Source: JAKFWF01 sp963741505
GTDB lineage: Bacteria > Pseudomonadota > Alphaproteobacteria > Rhizobiales > Hyphomicrobiaceae
Direction: 5' to 3'
Length of the DNA stretch: 64,000 bases
NCBI GenBank assembly: GCA_963741505.1
Contig: CAVUIJ010000003.1
Span: forward strand, 62,001 to 126,000
Shown: positions 54,450 to 63,524 of the stretch, piece after piece
How the letters are laid out: every line of letters starts with the position of its first letter
Position numbering within the stretch: position 1 is the first letter of the stretch
Notes under the pieces: generated by a model
Told to the model about the DNA's origin: nothing
The model's input: the letters and a program-made list of their open reading frames with translations, nothing else
Database searches by the model: none
Translations under genes and position numbers: made by a program

Positions 54450-56086
54450 GCGCCTTGATGCCGTTGGCCGGGGGACGGGCCGCTGCCGCGCCGGAATGGA
54501 CCGCGCGCTGGTGCCGGACGGCCAGCGCGCGCGGTGCCGCCGCCGCAGCCTTTGCCGCAGGCTCGGCTTCGGTACTCGCGATGGCCCCGTTCTTCCTGTG
54601 GCCGGTGCTGTTTGCGACGCTGCCGGTCCTGGTCTGGCTGATCGATGGCGCCTGGGAGCGTAGCGGACGACGATGGCTCCTGTGCTTCTGGCCCGGCTGG
54701 TGGTTCGGCTTCGGCTATTTCGTGTTCGGCCTGTTCTGGATCGGCGAAGCGTTCCTGGTCGAGTCGGAGCGATTCTTGTGGGCACTGCCGTTCGCCGTAA
54801 CGTTGCTGCCGGCGGGATTGGCGATGTTTTTCGGGGCGGCGACGTCCGCCACTGGGTTGATCTCGCGGCCGGGCATTGGCCGGGTGGTGGTGCTGGCGCT
54901 CGCGATCGCCGCCACCGAATGGTTGCGCGGGCACGTGCTGACCGGTTTCCCGTGGAACATCCTCGGTTACGCGCTGACCATGCCGCTGGTGTTGATGCAA
55001 TCTGCCGCCATTGTCGGCATCTACGGTCTGACGCTGGCGGTAGTGCTGATCTTCTCGGCGCCCGGCGTGCTGCTGGCCGCGGGCGGCAGCCGCAGTTGGC
55101 GGTCAGCTGCGGCCATCGCCATCCTGCCGCTGCTGGTGATGGCGGCATATGGCGCTGCCAGACTTGCTGTGTTGACCGACGCGCCGGTGCCCGGCGTTGG
55201 GCTGCGGATCGTGCAACCGAGCATACCACAACGCCAGAAGTGGGTGGCTGAGAATCAGCGCTGGATCTTCTTCGATCACATTGACCTGTCGCAGCGCACG
55301 CCTGCCGGCGAGCCGGACGAAGCCATGACCGGTGTCAGCCACGTGATCTGGCCGGAAGCAGCGATGCCGTTTCGGCCGCTGCAGAGCCCCGAGGCGCTGG
55401 CGGCAATCGGCGAAATGCTGCCCTCCGGGCGGCATCTGTTGTCCGGTGGCTTGCGCACGGTCGAGACCGGTGGCGGCGAACAGGAAGCGCGCAATAGCCT
55501 GATGGTGTTCGGCGCCGCCGGCAAGGTGGTCGCGATCTACGACAAGATCCACCTGGTTCCGTTCGGCGAGTACCTGCCGCTAAAGGGGCTGCTGGAGCGG
55601 CTCGGCCTGGAGCAGCTGACGCGTCAGCGCGGCGGCTTCGGCATCGGTCCGGCGCCGCGCCCGTTGCTGACGGTTCCCGGGCTGCCGCTCGCCGGCCCGT
55701 TGATCTGCTACGAGGCGATCTTTCCGGCCGCCATCGTGCAAACAGCCGAGCGCCCCGGCGTGCTGGTCAATCTCACCAACGACGGCTGGTTCGGCAATAC
55801 CACCGGGCCGCGCCAGCATCTGCATCAGGCCCGGGTGCGCGCTGTCGAAGAGGGCCTACCAATCGTTCGGGCGGCAAACAATGGGATCTCGGCGGTAATC
55901 GCGCCATCGGGCAGAATGGTCGGCAGCCTCGGCATGAACGTGCGTGGCAATTTTGATGCAATTTTGCCACAGGCAATCGCGCCGACGCTCTACAGCCGGG
56001 CCGGCGACCTGCTGTTTGCTGCGATATGGCTGTTGCTTGCGATCTGGTGCTATTTCCAGCGCCTTGGCGCGCCATCGAAGCCGTAA
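54446..56086 (+). CDS. lnt: Apolipoprotein N-acyltransferase
   Basis: The 546-residue inner-membrane enzyme adds the third acyl chain to lipoproteins. N-terminal membrane region of about six helices (FFLWPVLFATLPVLVWLI, LALAIAATEWLRGHVLTGFPWN), then a periplasmic nitrilase-like domain with the catalytic triad Glu in VIWPEAAMPF, Lys in IYDKIHLVPFGEYLP, and Cys in LICYEAIFP. LVNLTNDGWFGNTTGPRQHL is conserved. One more C-terminal helix follows. The start is somewhat uncertain, as a variable N-terminus precedes the first helix. Confidence 0.95.
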   Translation: MSALMPLAGGRAAAAPEWTARWCRTASARGAAAAAFAAGSASVLAMAPFFLWPVLFATLPVLVWLIDGAWERSGRRWLLCFWPGWWFGFGYFVFGLFWIGEAFLVESERFLWALPFAVTLLPAGLAMFFGAATSATGLISRPGIGRVVVLALAIAATEWLRGHVLTGFPWNILGYALTMPLVLMQSAAIVGIYGLTLAVVLIFSAPGVLLAAGGSRSWRSAAAIAILPLLVMAAYGAARLAVLTDAPVPGVGLRIVQPSIPQRQKWVAENQRWIFFDHIDLSQRTPAGEPDEAMTGVSHVIWPEAAMPFRPLQSPEALAAIGEMLPSGRHLLSGGLRTVETGGGEQEARNSLMVFGAAGKVVAIYDKIHLVPFGEYLPLKGLLERLGLEQLTRQRGGFGIGPAPRPLLTVPGLPLAGPLICYEAIFPAAIVQTAERPGVLVNLTNDGWFGNTTGPRQHLHQARVRAVEEGLPIVRAANNGISAVIAPSGRMVGSLGMNVRGNFDAILPQAIAPTLYSRAGDLLFAAIWLLLAIWCYFQRLGAPSKP

Positions 56087-56179
56087 CTTCCGCAATCGCA
56101 GCAAGCAAGGGATTGCTGTTCGCGGTGGCCCTTGCTGTTGACTAGTGGCGGATGCGTACCTACGACGTGCCATAGAAGC

Positions 56180-56686
56180 ATGCTGGAACGCGCCAATAGT
56201 GGCGCCACTGCCTTACTTGCGAGCGCCGCCTTGAGCGAAAACAGCACCGAGGAGAAAGGCTCAAGAAAAGCAAATCCGGTCGACGTCTACGTCGGCACCA
56301 GGGTGCGCTTGCGCCGGATGCTGCTCGGAATGAGCCAGGAAAAGCTCGGCGAGCGTTTGGGGCTGACCTTCCAGCAGGTGCAGAAGTATGAGAAGGGCGT
56401 CAATCGGATCGGTGCGAGCCGGTTGTTCGAGTTGGCCAAAGTACTGGGCGTGAGTGTCGGATATTTCTACGAGGACGCTCCCGATCATGCCAGCGGTGCG
56501 AGCGCCGAATCGGCCGCGGCCAGCGGCTTTGCCGAGCTTCCATCCGAAAGCTATGCCGCGGATTTTCTCAGCAGCCGCGAGGGTCTCGAGCTCAACAAGG
56601 CGTTTGCCCGCATATCGGATCCGAAAGTGCGCCGCACGATCGTCGATCTGGTGCGCTCGCTAGCCAGTGAAGAGGGCAAGGCCTGA
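56180..56686 (+). CDS. XRE-family transcriptional regulator
   Basis: The 168-residue protein has a Cro/CI helix-turn-helix (VRLRRMLLGMSQEKLGERLGLTFQQVQKYEKGVNRIGASRL) and a C-terminal helical region containing DPKVRRTIVDLVRSLA. This type is conserved upstream of metK in alphaproteobacteria (related to the small regulators seen in Rhizobiales and Caulobacter). ATG 56180 is the first in frame; a later TTG or the KANPVDVYVG region could be the true start. Targets are unknown. Confidence 0.85.
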   Translation: MLERANSGATALLASAALSENSTEEKGSRKANPVDVYVGTRVRLRRMLLGMSQEKLGERLGLTFQQVQKYEKGVNRIGASRLFELAKVLGVSVGYFYEDAPDHASGASAESAAASGFAELPSESYAADFLSSREGLELNKAFARISDPKVRRTIVDLVRSLASEEGKA

Positions 56687-56802
56687 GAGATAGTTTTCCC
56701 AGCCGGACGCCGCCAGCGCCTTGACCCTGCCATCAAAGCCATTAAACAAGCGCGCAATCTCATCGACATGAGCATCCGCTTCTTGAAATACGGGGTTCTT
56801 CA

Positions 56803-58097
56803 GTGGCACGCCAATCGTACCTGTTCACCAGCGAGTCGGTTTCCGAAGGTCATCCGGACAAGGTCGCGGACCAGATTTCGGATGCGATCCTGGATGCGTT
56901 CCTGGCCAATGATCAGAAGCTCGGCATCGCCGACAATAGCGCCGTCAACACCCGTCTTGGCTGTGAGACGCTGGTCACCACCAACAAGGTCGTAATCGCC
57001 GGCGAGGGCCGCGGCCAGGCGCCGCTGTTCGAGAAATTCGCAAGCCATCAGTTCGTCGGCCAGAACGAATGGGTGGTCGAACCGCGAGTTGATCACCGAG
57101 ATCGCGCGCGGCGTGATCAAGGACATCGGCTACGATCAGGTCGGCTTCTCCTATCGCGGCGCCGAAGTCGAGGTACTGCTGCACGGCCAGTCCGCCGACA
57201 TCGCCATGGGCGTCGACGAGAAGCAGGGCGAGGAGGGTGCCGGCGACCAGGGCATGATGTTCGGTTTCGCCTGCACCGACAGCGAGACCTACGAGAAGGG
57301 CTCGTTCATGCCGGCCCCGATCTACTTCTCGCACAAGATCCTGAAAGTGCTGTCCGAGCAGCGCCGCTCGGGCAAGCTCGGCGATCTGCTGCCGGACGCC
57401 AAGAGCCAGGTCACCATCCGCTACGAGGATGGCAAGGCCGTCGGCTGCGAGAAGGTCGTGGTTTCGACGCAGCACCAGAAGGCCAACGGCCAGGGCCGCG
57501 ACTACACGCCGGAAATGGTGCGCGAGATGATCGGCGATGCCGTCACCTCGGCGCTGCCGAAGGGATGGATGCCGAAAAGCGGCGCCGACTTCCTGGTCAA
57601 CCCGACCGGCAATTTCGTCGTCGGCGGGCCCGACGGCGACTGCGGCCTCACCGGCCGCAAGATCATCGTCGACACCTACGGCGGCTATGCCCCGCACGGT
57701 GGCGGCGCGTTTTCCGGCAAGGACCCGACCAAGGTCGATCGCTCGGCCGCTTACGCCGCCCGCTACCTGGCGAAGAACGTCGTCGCCGCCGGCCTCGCCG
57801 AGCGCTGCATGATCCAGGTCGCCTACGCCATCGGCCGTCCCGAGCCGATGTCGCTGCTGGTCGACACCCAGGGCACCAGCAAGCACGGTCCAGAACTCGA
57901 CGCCCAGCCTCGAGAAGGTGCTGGCCGAGCTGTTCCCGATGCGGCCGACCAATATCCGCCGCAAGCTGCAGCTCAACAAGCCGATCTACAAGCGTACCGC
58001 CGCCTACGGCCACTTCGGCCGCGCACCGGAACAGGACGGCGGCTTCTCGTGGGAGCGCACCGACCTCGCCGACGCGATCAAGAAGGCGATTGGTTGA
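56803..58097 (+). CDS. metK: S-adenosylmethionine synthetase (two frameshifts)
   Basis: A cytoplasmic enzyme of about 430 codons that makes SAM from methionine and ATP. Start GTG 56803 (MARQSYLFTSESVSEGHPDKVADQISDA). Extra bases near 57,082 and about 57,904 move the frame by +1 each time; EEGAGDQGMMFGFACTDSETY, TGRKIIVDTYGGYAPHGGGAFSGKDPTKVDRSAAYA and PTNIRRKLQLNKPIYKRTAAYGHFGR then match the family. An essential gene carrying two shifts supports the sequence-error view. No SAM riboswitch pattern is recognised in the 116-bp spacer upstream. Confidence 0.93.
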
Positions 58098-58162
58098 AGT
58101 TCTCGCTGATGCGTGCCGTCTGCGCATTACGAAATCGGCCGCCACTTGCGAGATGATTTCTG

Positions 58163-58189
58163 AACGGCCGCGGCGTGCGGCCGTTTTTG
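58163..58189 (+). terminator. Intrinsic terminator after metK
   Basis: ACGGCCGC (58164-58171) pairs with GCGGCCGT (58177-58184) around a 5-base loop, followed by TTTT. Classic rho-independent form, between metK and trmB. Confidence 0.85.
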
Positions 58190-58203
58190 TTCGTGAGTGC
58201 CCG

Positions 58204-58920
58204 ATGCATGACGATGTCGATAGTGGCGAAGACCTGCGCCACGAGCTGCGCTCGTTCGGGCGACGGCGCGGCCGGCCGCTGACTGCGCGGCAGCGGCGGC
58301 TCATCGACGAGCTGCTGCCGCGACTTCGGTTGCCACTCGGCGGCCCAGCACCAATCGCCAGCAGCCTGGCTGATGCACTGGTTCCCGGTGCCACCGAGAC
58401 CTGGCTCGAGATCGGATTTGGCGGTGGTGAGCATCTCGTTGCCCAGGCGAGCGCGCATCTGGGCGTGGCATTGGTCGGCTGCGAGCCATTCATCGACGGC
58501 GTGGTCAAGGTGCTGGTGCAGATCGAGGAGCGTGGTCTCGGAAACGTACGGCTGCATGACGATGACGCGCGTGATATCTTGCGCTGGCTACCGCCAGCTT
58601 CGATCGCCCGCGCCTTCGTGCTGTTTCCCGATCCCTGGCCGAAGGCGCGCCACCGCAAGCGGCGCCTGGTGTCGGGGCCGACGCTGGCGCTGCTTGCCCG
58701 CGTCATGCGGCCAGGCGCCGAACTGCGTGTTGCCACCGACATCGGCGACTATGCCCGCACCATCCTCGAGGCCATGACGCATCAGTCGGCCTTCCACTGG
58801 ACCGCCACTTGTCCGGCAGATTGGCGTGTCCAAGGCGAAGACTGGCCGCTGACGCGATACCAGCAAAAGGCGATCCGCGAGGGTCGGCGCTGCTATTTCC
58901 TGCGCTTCGAGCGCGTGTGA
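58204..58920 (+). CDS. trmB: tRNA (guanine-N7-)-methyltransferase
   Basis: The 238-residue SAM-dependent enzyme methylates G46 of tRNA. SAM binding is in ETWLEIGFGGGEHLV; the catalytic FPDPWPKARHRKRRLV motif is complete, and RYQQKAIREGR follows near the end. Starting at ATG 58204 gives MHDDVDSGEDLRHELRSFGRRRGRPL, a typical N-terminus. It follows the metK terminator after 14 bp. Confidence 0.95.
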   Translation: MHDDVDSGEDLRHELRSFGRRRGRPLTARQRRLIDELLPRLRLPLGGPAPIASSLADALVPGATETWLEIGFGGGEHLVAQASAHLGVALVGCEPFIDGVVKVLVQIEERGLGNVRLHDDDARDILRWLPPASIARAFVLFPDPWPKARHRKRRLVSGPTLALLARVMRPGAELRVATDIGDYARTILEAMTHQSAFHWTATCPADWRVQGEDWPLTRYQQKAIREGRRCYFLRFERV

Positions 58921-59050
58921 TTGCGTCCCATCGTTTACTATTTCCGACGCGCACCTGCGGATTTCGTTGCGTTCATGTCAGATTTCATCTTGACCGCTCG
59001 GCGGCTAAAGTATACGCAAACTGTGCTCATGATCATCTCAACTTTGGGGT

Positions 59051-59080
59051 GGGTCCGAAAGGATCCGCTCTTTTTGTTTT
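59051..59080 (+). terminator. Candidate attenuator/terminator upstream of rimP
   Basis: GGGTCC (59051-59056) pairs with GGATCC (59061-59066; one G-U pair) around GAAA, followed by GCTC and a T-rich run (TTTTTGTTTT). It lies 37 bp before the rimP ATG. In this spacer a TTGACC (about 58,992) and TATACG give a possible promoter with a short 15-bp gap. A leader terminator upstream of rimP-nusA would match the attenuation seen in other bacteria; the role here is inferred. Confidence 0.5.
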
Positions 59081-59117
59081 GATGGCCTGGGCCCACGTTA
59101 CGCGTCGGGTAGGCTTG

Positions 59118-59724
59118 ATGGATAATGGCGAAGACAGCGTCGTCTCCGACGAGCGCTTCATCCACGAAAGCGGACTTGCTGCTGGCATTGCCGCGCTGGT
59201 CGAGCCGCTGCTCGTCGACCTCGGTTTCCGGCTGGTCCGCGTCCAATTGTCGGGCAAGGAAGGTCAGACGCTGCAGATCATGGCCGAGCGGCCGGACGGC
59301 ACGATGTCGGTCGGCGATTGCGAGCAGGTCTCGCGACAGCTGTCGCCGGTGCTGGATGCCTACGATCCGCTGCCGGGCGCCTATCGCCTGGAGGTCTCCT
59401 CGCCCGGCATCGACCGGCCGCTGGTGCGGCCATCTGATTTCGACGACTGGTCGGGGTTCGAGGCGAAGATCGAGCTCAGCCAGCCGATCAACGGCCGCAA
59501 GCGGTTCCGCGGTATTCTCGACGGCTTCGAGAATGGCGAGGTACGCATCGAGATGCGAGCTGGACAAGGTCGGCCTGCAGGTGCTTGGCATTCCGATCGC
59601 GATGATCGGCGAGGCCAAGCTCGTGCTCTCCGACGACCTCATTCGCGAGACGTTGCGGCGGGCGAAGAAGTTGAAGGAGCGCGGCGTCGCGGCCGCGTCC
59701 GAACAAGGTTCGAACCAGGAATAA
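59118..59724 (+). CDS. rimP: Ribosome maturation factor RimP (one frameshift)
   Basis: A protein of about 200 residues needed for 30S maturation. It has GIAALVEPLLVDLGFRLVRVQLSG, LQIMAERPDGTMSVGDCEQVSRQLSPVLD, RLEVSSPGIDRPLVRPSDFDDW and GRKRFRGILDGF. After an extra base near 59,556, LDKVGLQVLGIPIAMIGEAKLVLSDDLIRETLRRAKK ends the protein. ATG 59118 (MDNGEDSVVSDERFIHE) is used. nusA follows after 13 bp, the conserved order. Confidence 0.92.
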
Positions 59725-59737
59725 AAGGGTAAAGGTC

Positions 59738-61561
59738 ATGGCAATTGCAGGCGTGAGCGCAAATCGTTTGGAGCTGCTCCAGATCGCCGACAGCGTCGCG
59801 CGCGAGAAGACGATCGATCGTAAGATCGTCATCGAGGCGATGGAAGATGCCATCCAGAAGGCGGCCAAGTCGCGCTATGGCGCCGAGAACGACATCCGCT
59901 GCGAGATCGATCCGAAGACCGGCGAGACTCGCCTGTCGCGGGTGATGGCGGTGGTCGAGGAGGTCGAAAACGAGTTGACCCAGATCACGCTGGCCGATGC
60001 CAAGCGCCGCAACCCCGACGCCAAGATCGGCGACTTCATTGCCGAGAGCCTGCCGCCACTGGATTTCGGCCGCGTCGCCGCCCAGAACGCCAAGCAGGTG
60101 ATCGTGCAGAAGGTCCGCGAGGCCGAGCGCGAGCGCCAATACGGCGAGTACAAGGACCGCGTCGGCGAGATCATCAACGGCACCGTGAAGCGCGTCGAAT
60201 ACGGCAACGTCATTGTCGATCTCGGCCGTGCCGAGGGCGTCATCCGTCGCGACGAGATGATCCCGCGCGAGCTGCCGCGCTACGGCGACCGCATCCGCTC
60301 CTACATCTACGACGTGCGTCGCGAGCCGCGCGGACCGCAGATTTTCCTGTCGCGTGCGCGTCCCGAATTCATGTCGAAGCTGTTCGCGATGGAAGTGCCG
60401 GAGATCTACGACAACGTGGTCGAGATCAAGTCGGTGGCCCGCGATCCGGGCTCTCGCGCCAAGATCGCGGTGATCTCGAAGGATAGCTCGATCGATCCGG
60501 TCGGCGCCTGCGTCGGCATGCGCGGCGCCCGGGTGCAGGCGGTGGTCAACGAGTTGCAGGGCGAGAAGGTCGACATCATCCAGTGGAACCCCGATGCAGC
60601 GTCGTTCATCGTCAACGCTTTGGCGCCGGCCGAAGTCTCCAAGGTCGTGCTCGACGAGGACGCGAGCCGGATCGAGGTCGTGGTGCCGGAAGCTCAGCTA
60701 TCGCTCGCCATCGGCCGCCGCGGCCAGAATGTGCGGCTCGCTTCGCAGCTGACCGGCTGGGACATCGAGAAAACCCCCGATTTCCACGGCCCCGCTTTCG
60801 ACGAGATCGGCGACAACTGCCGCGCACTGGGTCACTTCCGCGATCTCGTAACCTCCGGCCGGCTATTCATCGACAATCCGCTGACGCCCGAGACGTTCGC
60901 CACGCAGATGCAGGAACGCATCGCGATCCTGTCGGCGGAAGGGCCACGCGGGCGCGCAATCCTGTTCTCGCCGCATCCCGAAATGGGCGATCTGCTTGCA
61001 AAATACATGCTGATGGAAAGCTACATCCCGCACTATCTGCCGATCCGTGGCGCGCAGGTGATGCAGGAAACCCTGACCGCCGCGCGGGCGGACGAATCGC
61101 GCGCGTTCCTGCTCATCCTCAATGCGATGGAGATGATGGCGGACGGTGCGCGTGCCGTCACTGCTGGGGCGACGCCGGTCGAAATATCCCAGGCTGCTGG
61201 CGCGGCTGCGAAGCTCGATGCGCTAGCTGGTGCGTGGCGCGCGCGGTCGAAACTGCTGATGCCGTCGGAAGGCGGCATGGGCGAACTCGAACGCTTCGTA
61301 CTCGCCGGACTCGAAATGCGGCTACCGATGGCTGTCGAACGGCTCGGCGCCGTGCTGGGCGACCTCGCCAGAGCCGGGCACGATGGACCACGACTTGCCG
61401 CATCATTCGCAGCGATCGCCGACGACGCGCTCGCATCCTGGCAAGCGCCGACGAAACGTCGCCCCGCCGAGCTGCTGCTGGAACTGGAACTCGCGCTGCT
61501 GCTGATTGAAGCCTGGGCGAGTCAAGGCGAACTGCATGTCTTGATCGAAAGGCATTCCTGA
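59738..61561 (+). CDS. nusA: Chimeric frame: NusA up to KH2, then an unrelated amidotransferase-like tail
   Basis: Residues 1-345 are NusA: the RNA-polymerase-binding N-terminal domain (LELLQIADSVAREKTIDRKIV), S1 domain (VGEIINGTVKRVEYGNVIVDLGRAEGVI), KH1 (PVGACVGMRGARVQAVVNELQGEKVDII) and KH2 (LSLAIGRRGQNVRLASQLTGWDIE). At about 60,770 the expected continuation (acidic repeats) is replaced by KTPDFHGPAFDEIGDN and about 260 residues that do not belong to NusA; GRAILFSPHPEMGDLLAKYM resembles the end of a glutamine-amidotransferase (BPL_N-like) domain. The usual downstream genes (ylxR, infB) are missing. Assembly junction or recombination; a true in-frame fusion is unlikely. Confidence 0.85.
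   Translation: MAIAGVSANRLELLQIADSVAREKTIDRKIVIEAMEDAIQKAAKSRYGAENDIRCEIDPKTGETRLSRVMAVVEEVENELTQITLADAKRRNPDAKIGDFIAESLPPLDFGRVAAQNAKQVIVQKVREAERERQYGEYKDRVGEIINGTVKRVEYGNVIVDLGRAEGVIRRDEMIPRELPRYGDRIRSYIYDVRREPRGPQIFLSRARPEFMSKLFAMEVPEIYDNVVEIKSVARDPGSRAKIAVISKDSSIDPVGACVGMRGARVQAVVNELQGEKVDIIQWNPDAASFIVNALAPAEVSKVVLDEDASRIEVVVPEAQLSLAIGRRGQNVRLASQLTGWDIEKTPDFHGPAFDEIGDNCRALGHFRDLVTSGRLFIDNPLTPETFATQMQERIAILSAEGPRGRAILFSPHPEMGDLLAKYMLMESYIPHYLPIRGAQVMQETLTAARADESRAFLLILNAMEMMADGARAVTAGATPVEISQAAGAAAKLDALAGAWRARSKLLMPSEGGMGELERFVLAGLEMRLPMAVERLGAVLGDLARAGHDGPRLAASFAAIADDALASWQAPTKRRPAELLLELELALLLIEAWASQGELHVLIERHS
60770..61561 (+). other. Foreign C-terminal segment fused to nusA
   Basis: This portion (about 263 residues) belongs in its original setting to a different protein: the first 100 residues resemble the end of a biotin-protein-ligase-N-like amidotransferase domain (SPHPE near the end), followed by a helical, Ala/Leu-rich tail (ADGARAVTAGATPVEISQAAGAAAKLDAL, RRPAELLLELELALLLIEAWASQ). 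The next gene begins 5 bp after the stop. It and the following ABC genes contain no frame errors, unlike much of the window to the left. Confidence 0.6.
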
Positions 61562-61566
61562 ACTCC

Positions 61567-62655
61567 GTGACAGAACCCTCCCCCACCGCCGATGTGCGAT
61601 TTAAAGCGGTCACCAAGCGCTACGGCGATGCCACTGCCGTCAAGGCGCTGACCCTCGATATTCCGCGCGGCTCTTTCTTTTCGCTGCTCGGGCCGTCCGG
61701 CTGCGGCAAGACCACGACGCTGCGTTTGATCGCCGGGTTCGAATTGCCCGACGAGGGTGACGTCTTCATCCGCGACACGCGCGTCAACGATATCCCGCCC
61801 TACCGCCGTGACTTCGCGATGGTATTCCAGAACTTCGCGCTGTTTCCGCATCTGAGCGTCGCCGACAACGTCGCCTTCGGCTTGCGCATGAGTGGCGTCG
61901 GCCGTCAGGAGCGCGAGGCGGCAGTCGCAAATGCGCTCGCTCTCGTCAAGCTCGGTGGTTTTACGGATCGATATCCGAAACAACTCTCCGGCGGCCAGCA
62001 ACAGCGCGTCGCCATCGCGCGCGCCATCGTCATGAAGCCGGCGGTGCTGCTGCTCGACGAACCATTGGGCGCGCTCGACAAGAACCTGCGTGAGTCGATG
62101 CAGGTGGAGCTTCGCGCACTGCAACGGCAGTTGGGGCTGACCACCGTGTTCGTCACCCACGATCAGGAAGAAGCGCTGACCATGTCGGACGCGATCGCGG
62201 TGATGCGTGACGGGGTGATCGAGCAACTGGGCGCGCCGCGCGACATCTACGAAAAGCCCGCCACCGAATTCGTCGCGACCTTCCTCGGCGCCAGCAACCT
62301 GATCGAGGCCACCGTCACCGAAAGCGGCGGCGCAACGTCACTCGTTTCGACGCCGAGTGGCCCGTTGATTGTCAACGGACGGCATTCGGTTGGTGCGAAG
62401 TTGAAGCTCGCGATCCGTCCCGAACGACTGCTGTTGACGCCAGCCGGAGCGACACAGCCAAGCGTCATCGAGGCTGTCGTCCGCGACGTCGTCTATCGCG
62501 GGATGACGGCGCAGGTATACCTCGATTGCGGCAGCCAGCCGCTGCTCGCCTTCGTTCAGAATTCGGCGATCACTGCGATCGATTGGCCGCCGGGAAGTCG
62601 GGTCGCGGTGCAGATGCCGCCAGAGAGCCTCGTCGTGCTCGGGGACGAGCCATGA
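61567..62655 (+). CDS. ABC transporter ATP-binding protein, PotA/FbpC type
   Basis: The 362-residue ATPase of the spermidine/putrescine or iron(III)-type family starts at GTG 61567. It shows LLGPSGCGKTTTLRLIAGFE (Walker A), VFQNFALFPHLSVADNVAFGL, LSGGQQQRVAIARAIV, VLLLDEPLGALDKNLRE (Walker B) and the switch His in VFVTHDQEEALTMSD; a TOBE domain (VATFLGASNLIEATV onward) forms the C-terminus. Overlaps the first permease gene by 4 bp. Binding protein not in the window; substrate unclear. Confidence 0.93.
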   Translation: MTEPSPTADVRFKAVTKRYGDATAVKALTLDIPRGSFFSLLGPSGCGKTTTLRLIAGFELPDEGDVFIRDTRVNDIPPYRRDFAMVFQNFALFPHLSVADNVAFGLRMSGVGRQEREAAVANALALVKLGGFTDRYPKQLSGGQQQRVAIARAIVMKPAVLLLDEPLGALDKNLRESMQVELRALQRQLGLTTVFVTHDQEEALTMSDAIAVMRDGVIEQLGAPRDIYEKPATEFVATFLGASNLIEATVTESGGATSLVSTPSGPLIVNGRHSVGAKLKLAIRPERLLLTPAGATQPSVIEAVVRDVVYRGMTAQVYLDCGSQPLLAFVQNSAITAIDWPPGSRVAVQMPPESLVVLGDEP

Positions 62656-63521
62656 GTGCGAAAGTGCGGCTGTCGCGCTCGTCGGCGAGCCTGGCACTGC
62701 TGGCGCCGCCGCTGGCGCTTTTTCTGTTTTTCTTCTTGGCCCCCTTATTGTCACTGCTGTGGGCGAGCTTTCACACAGCGTCCGACACGGAGATCTACGG
62801 ATCGTCGCTGACCACGGCGCATTATGTCACCGTTCTGACCGACCCATTCTATCACACGATCATCCTGCGAACGCTCGGCACCGGCGCCGTCATCCTGCTG
62901 CTGTGCCTCGTCCTCGGCTACGCCACCGCCTTTGTGCTGGCGCCGCTACCGCCACGAAAGCGGCTGCTGCTGCTGGCATTGCTGGTGCTGCCGTTGATGG
63001 TCAGTAACGTCGTGCGCGCTTACGGCTGGATCGCGATCCTCGGTCGCCAGGGTCTCGTCAACTCGCTGCTGCGCGATGCCGGCGTGATCGAACGCCCACT
63101 TGTGTTGCTCAACTCGTTCGAGGCTGTGTCGTTCGGCCTGATGACGATCCTGCTGCCTTATATGGTGATCTCGGTCGCCAATGCGCTTTCAGCAATCGAC
63201 GCGCAATACAATGAAGCGGCGCAGTCGCTGCGGGCGAGCCCCGTGCGAACCTTCATCCACGTCACCTGGCCGCTGTCGAGCCCAGGCGTCGCGTCCGGCA
63301 TGCTGCTGGTGTTCCTGCTGACGTTGAGTGCCTATGTGACGATCACGCTGCTTGGCGGGCCCCGCATGAAGCTGCTGGTCAGCTTGGTGTTCGACCAGGT
63401 CGGTGCGTTCCGATGGCCGCTGGCTGCGGCAATTGCGTTCGTACTGCTGGCGGTGGCGCTCGCCGTCGGCGGGCTGATCCTGGCGGTGCTTCGGCCACAG
63501 CGCGTGCAGGGGAGGGGCTGA
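62652..63521 (+). CDS. ABC transporter permease, PotB type
   Basis: The 289-residue permease has about six membrane segments (LALLAPPLALFLFFFLAPLLSLLWA, AVILLLCLVLGYATAFVLAPL, LLLLALLVLPLMVSNVVRAYGW, AVSFGLMTILLPYMVISVANAL, MLLVFLLTLSAYVTITLLGG, PLAAAIAFVLLAVALAVGGLIL). The EAA-loop is AIDAQYNEAAQSLRASPVRTFIHVTWPLS. ATG 62652 overlaps the ATPase stop by 4 bp. Confidence 0.92.
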   Translation: MSAKVRLSRSSASLALLAPPLALFLFFFLAPLLSLLWASFHTASDTEIYGSSLTTAHYVTVLTDPFYHTIILRTLGTGAVILLLCLVLGYATAFVLAPLPPRKRLLLLALLVLPLMVSNVVRAYGWIAILGRQGLVNSLLRDAGVIERPLVLLNSFEAVSFGLMTILLPYMVISVANALSAIDAQYNEAAQSLRASPVRTFIHVTWPLSSPGVASGMLLVFLLTLSAYVTITLLGGPRMKLLVSLVFDQVGAFRWPLAAAIAFVLLAVALAVGGLILAVLRPQRVQGRG

Positions 63522-63524
63522 GTC

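Noticed and set aside
56687..56802. Possible SAM-responsive riboswitch upstream of metK
   Set aside because: The spacer has a small CTCAT/ATGAG hairpin but none of the conserved pseudoknot or core nucleotides I know for SAM-II, SAM/SAH or SAM-V; it is also short.
56803..58097. Programmed +1 frameshifting in metK
   Set aside because: There is no slippery stop or SD-like stimulator, two shifts in one essential enzyme are implausible, and the same kind of insertion occurs in about 20 unrelated genes.
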